A stretch of 36,202 bases of DNA from the NCBI RefSeq assembly GCF_000261685.1, contig NZ_AJQE01000259.1:1-36202 (forward strand), read 5' to 3'. Position 1 is the stretch's first letter. Every line of letters starts with the position of its first letter. This DNA is from Bradyrhizobium genomosp. I (2014). GTDB taxonomy: Bacteria > Pseudomonadota > Alphaproteobacteria > Rhizobiales > Xanthobacteraceae. The notes below the pieces were generated by a model. The model was not told the DNA's origin. It saw only the letters and a list, made by a program, of their open reading frames with translations, and did no database searches. Below are positions 7,853-15,376 of the stretch, piece after piece. The position numbers were made by a program, and so were the translations under genes.

Positions 7853-8725
7853 ATGAACTACCGCCACGCCTTCCACGCCGGCAACTTCGCCGATGTCATC
7901 AAGCACATCGTGCTGGCTCGCATCCTCACATATTTGCAGGACAAGCCGGCGGCGTTCCGCGTCATCGACACCCATGCCGGCGCCGGCCTCTACAATCTCG
8001 ACAGCGACGAGGCGCGCCGGGGCGGCGAATGGCTGACCGGCATTGCGCGGCTGCTGCAGGCGCGCCTGTCGAACGAGACCGCGGCGCTGACCAGGCCCTA
8101 TCTCGACATCGTCCGCGCCTTCAATCCGAGGGGCGAACTCAAGGCCTATCCGGGTTCGCCGCTGATCGCGCGCGGCCTGCTCAGGCCGCAGGACCGGCTC
8201 GTCGCCTGCGAGCTCGAACCGAAGGCGCGGAAAGCGCTGATCGACGTGCTGCGCCGTGACGAACAGGCCCGCGTGGTCGATCTCGACGGCTGGGTGGCGC
8301 TGCCGGCCTTCGTGCCGCCGAAGGAGCGGCGCGGCCTCGTGCTGATCGACCCGCCCTTCGAGGCAAAGAACGAGTTCGAGCGGCTCGGCGAATCCTTCTC
8401 GGCGGCCTTCGCGAAATGGCCGACCGGTATCTATGTAATTTGGTATCCGGCCAAGAACCGGCGCGCCACCGACGCGCTTGCCCAAGCGGTCGCCCGGCTC
8501 GCAGCTGCAGCAAAACCGCCGGGCAAATGCCTGCGCCTCGAATTCAGCGTCGCGCCGCAAGCCGATGGCGGGGCCCTCACCTCTGCCGGGCTCCTGATCG
8601 TCAATCCGCCCTACACGCTGCAGGGCGAGCTCAAGACCATCCTGCCCGAGCTGGAAATGCCGCTCGGCCAGGGCGGGGCTGCCAGATTCCGATTGGAGGT
8701 GCCCAGCCTTAAAGCCAAGCCGTAA
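7853..8725 (+). CDS. rlmJ: 23S rRNA (adenine-2030-N6)-methyltransferase
   Basis: RlmJ methylates A2030 of 23S rRNA with S-adenosylmethionine. The 290-residue product starts MNYRHAFHAGNFADVIKH, the family signature. It has the SAM motif FRVIDTHAGAGLYNL and the catalytic motif VLIDPPFE (DPPF type for N6-adenine). The C-terminal part keeps SAGLLIVNPPY and a typical terminal LPEL segment. Length matches the family (about 280). The start is the first ATG after the palindromic repeat. It stands alone between the ribonuclease and the cold-shock gene. Confidence 0.95.
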   Translation: MNYRHAFHAGNFADVIKHIVLARILTYLQDKPAAFRVIDTHAGAGLYNLDSDEARRGGEWLTGIARLLQARLSNETAALTRPYLDIVRAFNPRGELKAYPGSPLIARGLLRPQDRLVACELEPKARKALIDVLRRDEQARVVDLDGWVALPAFVPPKERRGLVLIDPPFEAKNEFERLGESFSAAFAKWPTGIYVIWYPAKNRRATDALAQAVARLAAAAKPPGKCLRLEFSVAPQADGGALTSAGLLIVNPPYTLQGELKTILPELEMPLGQGGAARFRLEVPSLKAKP

Positions 8726-8782
8726 CACTCCGGCATTCTTGGGAAAAATATGCAGGAGCGGTAGTCAATCTGGAGAGAACCG

Positions 8783-8977
8783 TATTATGCTGTTTGTGTG
8801 ACTGGCTTTACGTTCCGCTTCCGCGAATGGTTGCGGCGGAGTGAAGGCCCCAAGAAAGATCCCGCCGGACCGATGAGGTCCGTCCAAGGATGGCCAGCTC
8901 CCGGGCTTCGTAAGGCCCGGTCATGTCGTGACGTGAGTCTGCGTCGCGACGGAGGAGCAATGAGGGGGAGTTTCCCG
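8783..8977 (+). promoter_or_regulatory. Structured 5' leader of the cold-shock gene
   Basis: A possible -10 box TATTAT lies at 8783-8788, giving a long leader. Three hairpins follow in series: CGGACC/GGTCCG (8866-8882), CCGGGC/GCCCGG (8901-8920) and GTCGTGAC/GTCGCGAC (8925-8950, one G-U pair). The last ends next to the ribosome site GGAGGAG. Long leaders that refold with temperature control cspA in E. coli; the same is inferred here. Promoter position is a guess, while the hairpins are plain in the sequence. Confidence 0.5.
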
Positions 8978-9193
8978 ATGGCCATGACGGGAACGGTCAA
9001 GTTCTTCAACGGCGAGCGCGGCTACGGCTTCATCAAGCCCGACGACGGCGGCCGCGACGTCTTCGTGCACATTACTGCTGTGGAGCGGGCCGGACTAAAG
9101 GACCTTGCGGAAGGACAGCGCATAACTTTTGAAGTCGAACCGGACAAGAAGGGGAAGGGACCGAAGGCGGTCAATCTGGTCATCCTCTCCTAG
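8978..9193 (+). CDS. Cold-shock domain protein (CspA family)
   Basis: This 71-residue single-stranded nucleic acid-binding protein acts as an RNA chaperone. The cold-shock domain is complete: GTVKFFNGERGYGFI contains RNP1, and DVFVHI is RNP2. The frame stays open upstream to 8798, but the extension is not CSD-like. Two starts have good ribosome sites: the ATG at 8960 after GGAGGAG, adding six residues, and the ATG at 8978 after GGGGGAG seven bases upstream. I prefer 8978 since the domain begins there. It differs from CspA of E. coli by inserting DDGGRD between the RNPs, common in alphaproteobacterial members. Confidence 0.93.
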   Translation: MAMTGTVKFFNGERGYGFIKPDDGGRDVFVHITAVERAGLKDLAEGQRITFEVEPDKKGKGPKAVNLVILS

Positions 9194-9231
9194 CGGGCCC
9201 GACGCACAACGCTTGGCGCAATATTCGGCGC

Positions 9232-9259
9232 AAAAAATCCCGGCCGCGGGCGGCCGGGA
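9232..9259 (-). terminator. Rho-independent terminator of the porin gene
   Basis: Read on the minus strand, a perfect 9-bp stem TCCCGGCCG/CGGCCGGGA (9238-9259, four-base loop) is followed by six T residues (9232-9237). It lies 31 bases past the porin stop. On the plus strand it has no T tract, but the hairpin may still end csp transcripts. Confidence 0.85.
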
Positions 9260-9290
9260 GGTTGTTGTCCGGTATTTTCTTCTTCAGCTA

Positions 9291-9914
9291 TCAGAAGCGA
9301 TAGTTCACGCCTGCGCGCACCACGCTGGCGCTATAGCCGTTTGACACGCCCGTAATTGCGAACTGGCTGGTCGACAGATCGATGTAGAGATATTCGAGCT
9401 TGGCGCTCCAGTTCGGCGCGAGTCCCACCTCCGCGCCGGCACCAATGGTCCAGCCGGCGGTGGTGTGCGACTCCGTCCAGCCGAAGGTCTGCCCCCGCAG
9501 CTCGCCGAAGGCGAGGCCGGCGGTGCCGTAGAACAGCACGTTGCTGAAGGCATAGCCGGCGCGGCCGCGCAGGGTGCCGAACCACGGATTGGAGAACTTC
9601 CACGGCGCGAAGGTGTCGTCGGCGCCGGCGGCCTGGATGTCGCCCTCGACACCGAACACCCACGGGCCGTTCTGGAAATTGTAGCCGGCTTGCACACCGC
9701 CAACGAAGCCCGACGGCTTCGAAGGGTTGTTGTCGACCGAGCCCCATTCATAGCCGATGTTGCCGCCGAGATAGGGACCTGCCCAGCTATACGCATTGAG
9801 CGGTTGATTGACGGTATAGGGCGCCCGCTGCCCGTAATTGAGATCGGCGGCCTCTGCCGAAGCTGTCCAGCCGGCTGCAACCAACGCGGCCGCGCCCACA
9901 ACGAGCCTCTTCAT
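9291..9914 (-). CDS. Outer-membrane beta-barrel protein, Omp25/Omp31 family
   Basis: The 207-residue product has a signal peptide (cleaved at SAEA|ADL) and the family opening WAGPYLGGNIGYEWG. Alternating strands GFVGGVQAGYNFQ, GTLRGRAGYAF, GWTIGAGAEVGL and AKLEYLYIDL follow, and it ends in VRAGVNYRF with the terminal phenylalanine required for barrel assembly. This fits the OmpA-like eight-stranded Omp25/31 barrels of Rhizobiales, which stabilise the outer membrane. The ATG at 9914 has GGAG upstream; a GTG at 9917 is less likely. It has its own terminator (9232-9259) and a candidate CtrA box upstream. Confidence 0.92.
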   Translation of the reverse strand: MKRLVVGAAALVAAGWTASAEAADLNYGQRAPYTVNQPLNAYSWAGPYLGGNIGYEWGSVDNNPSKPSGFVGGVQAGYNFQNGPWVFGVEGDIQAAGADDTFAPWKFSNPWFGTLRGRAGYAFSNVLFYGTAGLAFGELRGQTFGWTESHTTAGWTIGAGAEVGLAPNWSAKLEYLYIDLSTSQFAITGVSNGYSASVVRAGVNYRF

Positions 9915-10030
9915 CACTCACTCCAACGCAACTGCCGCAACCCGTGCGATGCCTGCGCCGCCACGCGAGGCCAGACCGCATGGCTACGGAACCACCACTT
10001 TTTCGCGTAAGATTTATCGAGAGTTTTAAG

Positions 10031-10045
10031 TTAAAGGGCTGTTAA
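10031..10045 (-). promoter_or_regulatory. Candidate CtrA binding site
   Basis: The minus strand reads TTAA-N7-TTAA followed by C, matching the full CtrA consensus of Caulobacter (TTAA-N7-TTAAC). It lies 117 bases upstream of the porin start and 121 upstream of uvrC. More TTAA half sites cluster around it (10026, 10063, 10072). The match is seen; regulation is inferred. Confidence 0.4.
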
Positions 10046-10165
10046 GCCGGGTTACCGTGCTGTTAACAGGCTTAAGCAAGCGTTACCGGGAACTGCGCCG
10101 GCCTCCCTGTGCGTGCGCCACGGCCGGAACTTCAAATCGGCACCCCCAGCGCCTAAATTCGCACC

Positions 10166-12235
10166 ATGGTTCACGATTCCCCCGACAATCCGGACAACGC
10201 AGGTGCGCGCAAACCGGTGCACGTCACCGCGCCGGACGCCCCGCCCCAGGGGACGGAAATGGCGCCGCCGGACCTCGATCCCGCCAGCTCAGGCGGCGAC
10301 GACGAGGACGATGCGCGGCTGCCGGATATCCTGGAAGAGAACGGCGCCGTCGGCGAGGGCCCGCTGGCAACCGGCCATGAGGCGATCGAGCGCGCGGTCC
10401 GGCTCGCCCCCACCTCGCCCGGCGTCTATCGCATGCTCAATGCGAATGCCGACGTGCTCTATGTCGGCAAGGCCAAGAACGTCAAAAAGCGCCTCTCCAG
10501 TTATGCACGCCAGAGTGCGCCGCTTCCGGCCCGCATCCTGCGCATGATCGCCGCCACGGTTACCGTCGAGATCGTCTCGACCAATACCGAGACCGAGGCG
10601 CTGCTGCTGGAAGCCAACCTGATCAAGCAGCTGCGGCCGCGTTTCAACGTGCAGCTGCGCGACGACAAGTCGTTCCCCTACATCCTGATCACCGGCGACC
10701 ATTGGGCGCCGCAGATCCTGAAACATCGCGGCGCGCAGACCCGGCCCGGGCGCTATTTCGGCCCGTTCGCCTCGGCGGGTGCCGTGAACCGCACCATCAC
10801 CGCGCTGCAGCGCGCGTTCCTGATCCGCTCCTGCACCGATTCCTTCTTCGAAAGCCGCACCCGGCCCTGCCTGCTCTACCAGATCCGCCGCTGCGCAGGT
10901 CCCTGCACCCGCGAGATCGACTTCCCCGGCTACACAACGCTGGTGCGCGAGGCGACCGACTTCCTGTCGGGCAAGAGCCATGCGGTGAAGCAGGAGCTTG
11001 CCGGCGAGATGGAGAAGGCGGCCAGTGAGCTCGAATTCGAGCGCGCCGCGCTCTACCGCGACCGCCTCGCCGCACTGTCGGCGATCCAGTCGCAGCAGGG
11101 CATCAATCCGCGCACGGTGGAAGAAGCCGACGTGTTCGCCATCCACCAGGAGGGCGGTTTCTCCTGCGTCGAGGTGTTCTTCTTCCGCACCGGCCAGAAC
11201 TGGGGCAACCGCGCCTATTTCCCGCGCGCGGAAAAGACCTTTACACCGGAAGAAGTGCTCGGCTCGTTCCTCGCCCAGTTCTACGACGACAAGCCGCCGC
11301 CGAGGAACATCCTGCTCTCGCATGAGATCGAGGAGAGCGAGTTGCTCGCCAACGCGCTGTCGATCAAGGCCGGCCACAAGGTCGAGGTCGCAGCGCCCAA
11401 GCGCGGCGAGAAGAAGGAGCTGGTCACCCACGCGCTGACCAATGCGCGCGAGGCGCTCGGCCGCAAGCTCGCGGATACCGCGACGCAGAGCCGGCTGCTG
11501 GATGCCATGGCCGCGACGCTGAACCTGCCGCACCCGCCCAAGCGCATCGAGGTCTACGACAACAGCCACATCCAGGGCACCAATGCGGTCGGCGCCATGA
11601 TCGTCGCCGGTCCCGACGGCTTCGTGAAGAACCAGTACCGCAAGTTCAACATCAAGTCGGAAGGGATCACGCCCGGCGACGACTTCGCCATGATGCGCGA
11701 GGTGCTGGAGCGCCGCTTCAAGCGCCTGATCAACCCGCCCGAGGACGCCGGCACCAAGGCCAAGGACGACGACTTCCCGCAATGGCCCGACCTCGTGATC
11801 ATCGACGGCGGCCGCGGGCAGCTCAATGCCGTCCGCGAGATCTTTGCCAATCTCGGCCTGAACCAAGTGTCGCTGATGTCGGTCGCCAAGGGGCCGGACC
11901 GGGATGCCGGCCGCGAGACCCTGTTCATGCCGGAACGCGAGGCCATCAAGCTCGAGCCGCGCGATCCCGTGCTCTATTTCATCCAGCGCCTGCGCGACGA
12001 GGCCCACCGCTTTGTCATCGGCTCGCACCGCAAGCTGCGCAAGAAGGACATCCGCGAGGCCGGTTTGCAGGAGATTCCGGGTATCGGCCCGTCACGCAAA
12101 CGTGCCCTGCTGCATCATTTCGGCACCCTGAAGGAGATTGAACGAGCCTCGATCGCCGATCTCGGCAAGGTTCCAGGGGTGAGTGCCGAGAGCGCCCGCA
12201 GGATTTTCGAGTATTTCCATCCCCAGCCGGGGTGA
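10166..12235 (+). CDS. uvrC: Excinuclease ABC subunit C
   Basis: UvrC makes both incisions in nucleotide excision repair with UvrA and UvrB. The 689-residue product is about 75 longer than usual because of an acidic, disordered-looking N-terminus ([15 protein letters not shown]). The GIY-YIG-type nuclease begins near residue 88 ([23 protein letters not shown]). A UVR domain ([14 protein letters not shown]) follows, then an RNase H-like nuclease with [16 protein letters not shown] and [15 protein letters not shown]. The C-terminal helix-hairpin-helix pair is [13 protein letters not shown] and [12 protein letters not shown]. It precedes pgsA, as in many alphaproteobacteria. Confidence 0.97.
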   Translation: MVHDSPDNPDNAGARKPVHVTAPDAPPQGTEMAPPDLDPASSGGDDEDDARLPDILEENGAVGEGPLATGHEAIERAVRLAPTSPGVYRMLNANADVLYVGKAKNVKKRLSSYARQSAPLPARILRMIAATVTVEIVSTNTETEALLLEANLIKQLRPRFNVQLRDDKSFPYILITGDHWAPQILKHRGAQTRPGRYFGPFASAGAVNRTITALQRAFLIRSCTDSFFESRTRPCLLYQIRRCAGPCTREIDFPGYTTLVREATDFLSGKSHAVKQELAGEMEKAASELEFERAALYRDRLAALSAIQSQQGINPRTVEEADVFAIHQEGGFSCVEVFFFRTGQNWGNRAYFPRAEKTFTPEEVLGSFLAQFYDDKPPPRNILLSHEIEESELLANALSIKAGHKVEVAAPKRGEKKELVTHALTNAREALGRKLADTATQSRLLDAMAATLNLPHPPKRIEVYDNSHIQGTNAVGAMIVAGPDGFVKNQYRKFNIKSEGITPGDDFAMMREVLERRFKRLINPPEDAGTKAKDDDFPQWPDLVIIDGGRGQLNAVREIFANLGLNQVSLMSVAKGPDRDAGRETLFMPEREAIKLEPRDPVLYFIQRLRDEAHRFVIGSHRKLRKKDIREAGLQEIPGIGPSRKRALLHHFGTLKEIERASIADLGKVPGVSAESARRIFEYFHPQPG

Positions 12236-12248
12236 ACTAAAGGGGACC

Positions 12249-12315
12249 CAAGGGTAGCCTTGGTCAAGGGTAGCCTTTGTCAAGGGTAGCCTTGGTCATC
12301 AAGGGTAGCCTTGGT
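12249..12315. repeat. Four tandem 16-bp repeats, each self-complementary
   Basis: The unit CAAGGGTAGCCTTGGT occurs at 12249-12264, 12265-12280 (one change), 12281-12296 and 12300-12315 (after a CAT spacer). Each unit folds as CAAGG-GTAG-CCTTG, so the array is a row of small identical hairpins. It lies 14 bases past the uvrC stop and 79 before pgsA. It may slow or end uvrC transcription, or be a protein-binding array. Expansion by slippage is likely. Confidence 0.85.
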
Positions 12316-12393
12316 CATATGGTCGTCGCATCCCGCGTCGCATTTGGGAGCAGGACGGTTGACCTTCAGGCTTGAGCGGTATTGGTAGGACGG

Positions 12394-13011
12394 ATGAACA
12401 TCGCCACGACACGAGGGACCACCAGCCGCGCGATGTCCCTCCCCAACATCCTGACCTATGGCCGGATCGCCGCGATTCCGGTCGTGGTCGGATGCATCTA
12501 TGCGCAGTCGATTCTGGATCAGCCGCTCTGGCTGCGCTGGCTCGCGGTCGCCATCTTCATCGCGGCCGGGGTGACCGATTACCTCGACGGCTACTACGCG
12601 CGGATCTGGAATCAGCAATCGGCATTCGGCCGCATGCTCGATCCGATCGCCGACAAGCTGCTGGTCGCCTCCTGCCTGCTGATGCTTGCCGCTGACGGCA
12701 TCATCCACGGCTGGTCGCTGTGGGCCGCCATCGTGATCCTGTGCCGCGAGATCCTGGTCTCGGGCCTGCGCGAATATCTCGCCGCGCTGCGCGTCAGCGT
12801 GCCGGTAACGAAGCTTGCCAAGTGGAAGACCACGGTCCAGCTGGTTGCGATCGGCTTCCTGCTCGCCGGCCCGGCTGGCGACGAGGTGGTGCCCTTAGTC
12901 TCGATGATCGGACTGGCGCTGCTGTGGGCCTCGGCGATCCTCACCATCTATACCGGCTACGACTATTTCCGCGCGGGCATCCATCACCTCATCAAGGAGG
13001 ACGAGGGATGA
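12394..13011 (+). CDS. pgsA: CDP-diacylglycerol-glycerol-3-phosphate 3-phosphatidyltransferase
   Basis: PgsA joins glycerol-3-phosphate to CDP-diacylglycerol, the committed step to phosphatidylglycerol and cardiolipin, in the inner membrane. The 205-residue product opens its core with SLPNILTYGRI. It has the full CDP-alcohol phosphatidyltransferase motif (TDYLDGYYAR, then G-x3-D-x3-D in GRMLDPIADK) and several hydrophobic segments. The ATG at 12394 has AGGA five bases upstream. An ATG at 12433 would give the shorter form seen in other bacteria. Its stop overlaps the moaD start by four bases (ATGA), so moaD is translationally coupled. Confidence 0.95.
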   Translation: MNIATTRGTTSRAMSLPNILTYGRIAAIPVVVGCIYAQSILDQPLWLRWLAVAIFIAAGVTDYLDGYYARIWNQQSAFGRMLDPIADKLLVASCLLMLAADGIIHGWSLWAAIVILCREILVSGLREYLAALRVSVPVTKLAKWKTTVQLVAIGFLLAGPAGDEVVPLVSMIGLALLWASAILTIYTGYDYFRAGIHHLIKEDEG

Positions 13012-13259
13012 AGGTGAAGTATTTCGCCTGGGTGCGCGAGCGCGTCGGCAAGGCCGAGGAGACGATCGAGCCGCCCGCCACCGTGCGCACCGTGGAGGAG
13101 CTGATCGCCTGGCTGTCCGGCCAGGGCGACGCCTACGCCCATGCGTTCGAGAAGCCGAAGGTGATCCGCGCCGCGATCGACCACGCCCACGTCAGATCAG
13201 ACGCCGCGATCGCGGGTGCCCGCGAGATCGCGTTCTTCCCGCCGATGACCGGCGGTTAG
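13008..13259 (+). CDS. moaD: Molybdopterin synthase sulfur carrier subunit
   Basis: MoaD is a ubiquitin-like carrier whose C-terminal glycine is thiocarboxylated and gives sulfur to precursor Z in molybdenum cofactor synthesis. The 83-residue product starts MKVKYFAWVRERVGKAEE and ends FFPPMTGG, with the required double glycine. The GGGA before the ATG lies inside pgsA; the start codon overlaps the pgsA stop. moaE, its partner subunit, follows three bases after the stop. Confidence 0.96.
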   Translation: MKVKYFAWVRERVGKAEETIEPPATVRTVEELIAWLSGQGDAYAHAFEKPKVIRAAIDHAHVRSDAAIAGAREIAFFPPMTGG

Positions 13260-13262
13260 GCC

Positions 13263-13745
13263 ATGACCTCCGCCGTCACCGCCTGTCCCGTCACCATCCG
13301 CATCCAGGAAGATGATTTCGACATCGCGCGCGAGATCGCGGTCCTGACCAGGAGCCGCACCGACATCGGCGCGGTCGTGAGCTTCTCCGGCATCTGCCGC
13401 GCCGACGAGGACGGCGCCAAGGTCGCCGCGCTGACGCTGGAGCATTATCCCGGCATGGCCGAGGAAGAGATCAAACGCCATGCCGACGAGGCCACAACGC
13501 GCTGGCCACTGAACGGCGTCACCGTCATCCACCGCGTCGGCCGCTTCATGCCGGGCCAGAACATCGTGCTGGTGCTGACCGCCTCGCAGCACCGGCAGGC
13601 CGCATTCCAGGCAGCCGAGTTCCTGATGGATTATCTCAAGACCAGTGCGCCGTTCTGGAAGAAGGAAGAGAGCGCCACCGGCACCGGCTGGGTCGAGGCC
13701 CACGCCCGAGACGACGAAGCCGCCGCGCGCTGGACGAAATCCTGA
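13263..13745 (+). CDS. moaE: Molybdopterin synthase catalytic subunit
   Basis: MoaE forms the heterotetramer with MoaD that converts precursor Z to molybdopterin. The 160-residue product has IGAVVSFSGICR, LEHYPGMAEEEI, VIHRVGRFMPGQNIVLVL and the lysine-rich active-site segment DYLKTSAPFWKKE near residues 126-138. The length is normal. The start is the ATG just after the moaD stop. Its stop TGA shares a base with the next ATG (prmB), so the run pgsA-moaD-moaE-prmB is one tightly packed unit. Confidence 0.96.
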   Translation: MTSAVTACPVTIRIQEDDFDIAREIAVLTRSRTDIGAVVSFSGICRADEDGAKVAALTLEHYPGMAEEEIKRHADEATTRWPLNGVTVIHRVGRFMPGQNIVLVLTASQHRQAAFQAAEFLMDYLKTSAPFWKKEESATGTGWVEAHARDDEAAARWTKS

Positions 13746-14704
13746 TGGCAAAAGTCTCGAAAAAACCCGCGCGCGGCCGCGCGGCGCCGAAGCTTGCGAA
13801 AGTCGGACGCGGCGAGCTCCTCACGCTGCTCGACTTCGTCCGCTATGCGGTGAGCCGCTTCGTCGAAGCCAAGCTCGCCTTTGCCCACGGCACCACCGAT
13901 CCGGTCGCGGAAGCCGCCTTCCTGGTCTGCGAGGCGCTGCATCTCAATCCCGAACAGTTCGAGATCTTTGCCAACGCTCGCGTCACCGCCGCGGAAGGCA
14001 AGACCATCCTCGATCTGATTCATCGGCGCGTCACCACGCGCAAACCGGCTGCCTATCTCATCAACAAGATCTACATGCGCGGCCTGCCCTTCTATGTCGA
14101 CGAGCGCGTCATCGTTCCGCGCTCCTTCATCGGCGAGCTCCTGGATTCGCATTTCGGCGCCGGCGGCGAGGCGGGCTCGCTGATCGACGACCCCACGGCG
14201 GTCGAGCGCGTGCTCGATCTCTGCACGGGCTCGGGATGCCTCGCGATCCTCGCGGCGCATCATTTCCCGAACGCCACCGTCGACGCCGTCGATATCTCCA
14301 AGGGCGCGCTCGAAGTCGCTGCGCGCAATGTCGGCGAATACGGGCTCGAGGACCGGATCAGTCTCTATCGCGGCGACCTGTTCGCCCCGCTCGGCGACAA
14401 CAGATACGACCTGATCATCACCAACCCGCCTTACGTCGATGCCGAAGGCATGGCGGCGCTGCCGCCGGAGTGCCGGGCCGAGCCGAAGCTCGCGTTCGAC
14501 GGCGGCGCCGACGGTCTCGACGTGGTGCGCCGCATTCTGCGCGATGCGTCCGATCACCTGACGCCGGAAGGCGGGCTGATCTGCGAGATCGGCCGCGGCC
14601 GCGAGTTGGTCGACGACGCCTTTCCGGAACTGCCGCTGCTCTGGCTGGACACCGAGGATTCCGAGGGCGAGGTGTTCTGGATCGCAGCCGCCGATCTCGG
14701 CTGA
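13745..14704 (+). CDS. prmB: Ribosomal protein L3 glutamine N5-methyltransferase
   Basis: PrmB methylates a glutamine of ribosomal protein L3 using SAM. The 319-residue product has a helical N-terminal domain, the PrmB-specific VIVPRSFIGELL segment, the SAM motif VLDLCTGSGCLAI near residue 155, and the catalytic LIITNPPYVDAEGM. The NPPY proline loop marks N5-glutamine methylation, and VPRSFIGE separates it from PrmC/HemK. A lysine- and arginine-rich N-terminus (about 25 residues) precedes the fold. It overlaps the moaE stop by one base. Confidence 0.93.
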   Translation: MAKVSKKPARGRAAPKLAKVGRGELLTLLDFVRYAVSRFVEAKLAFAHGTTDPVAEAAFLVCEALHLNPEQFEIFANARVTAAEGKTILDLIHRRVTTRKPAAYLINKIYMRGLPFYVDERVIVPRSFIGELLDSHFGAGGEAGSLIDDPTAVERVLDLCTGSGCLAILAAHHFPNATVDAVDISKGALEVAARNVGEYGLEDRISLYRGDLFAPLGDNRYDLIITNPPYVDAEGMAALPPECRAEPKLAFDGGADGLDVVRRILRDASDHLTPEGGLICEIGRGRELVDDAFPELPLLWLDTEDSEGEVFWIAAADLG

Positions 14705-14794
14705 TCCATCAGGGCCGCCTCACTTCGACGGAACAAGTCAAATTCCGCCACGTTCATCCCCAGACGCATTTTCTTGCTCTCGGAGGATGTCCTT

Positions 14795-15376
14795 ATGCTC
14801 GCGCCATCGGGCGAACTGCTGCGCGCCGGCTTGGCGCTCAAGCTCAACCATCTCAAGCGCGCCACGCAATCATACTTGCGCGACCGTACCAGCCAGGCCA
14901 CGGGACGGGCGACGTCCTACGCCGTCGCGGGCGGCCTGTTCGCAGTGGCCGGGCTGTTTGTGGTCGCAGCCTTCTTTGTCGGCCTGATCGCCCTCTACCG
15001 CTGGATCGCAATCACCTACGGACAATTCTGGGGCTTTGGCGCCGTCGGTGCGGTGCTGCTGGTGCTGGCCGCGATCTGCGTCGGCGTCGCCATGGCGATG
15101 ATGAAGCGACCGACCAAGCCGATCGTGCCGCTTGCCAGCCGGATGCGCGTTGCGATCGCCACCCCGCGGATCCCGCGCGGAACGGTCAAGCAGGCCGTCA
15201 AAGAAGTCGCGACGACGATTCCCCTGGTGCCGCTCGCGCCCGGTGAGCGCGGCCATGGCAGAACCGCCTGGCCCACCAACCGCCCCGTGCAGCTTGGCCT
15301 GATGCTCGCGGCGATCGGGCTTGCGGGGTTTACGGCGGCGCGACGAAGGCGTCACCGTCAAAGACTGGACGCTTAA
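14795..15376 (+). CDS. Holin-III-like inner-membrane protein, unknown role
   Basis: The 193-residue product has three predicted membrane segments (about residues 44-70, 76-104 and 165-185) and an amphipathic basic N-terminus. The first pair resembles the chromosomal 'phage holin III-like' family (Phage_holin_3_6), whose real role is unknown; nothing phage-like surrounds it. The ATG at 14795 has GGAGGA eight bases upstream, better than a TTG at 14774. Its stop TAA is followed directly by the ATG of the BrkB/YihY gene, so the two are one operon. Confidence 0.75.
   Translation: MLAPSGELLRAGLALKLNHLKRATQSYLRDRTSQATGRATSYAVAGGLFAVAGLFVVAAFFVGLIALYRWIAITYGQFWGFGAVGAVLLVLAAICVGVAMAMMKRPTKPIVPLASRMRVAIATPRIPRGTVKQAVKEVATTIPLVPLAPGERGHGRTAWPTNRPVQLGLMLAAIGLAGFTAARRRRHRQRLDA

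Noticed and set aside
10289..12028. Long 579-residue minus-strand frame inside uvrC
   Set aside because: It is a GC-rich shadow of uvrC; the plus frame has all UvrC domains.
12092..12283. Minus-strand frame starting MTKATLDQGYPWV over the tandem repeats
   Set aside because: It is an antisense frame of uvrC plus repeat sequence, with no domain or ribosome site.
14795..15376. Prophage remnant suggested by the holin-like protein
   Set aside because: No phage genes, attachment sites or composition change nearby; the family is common in bacterial chromosomes.
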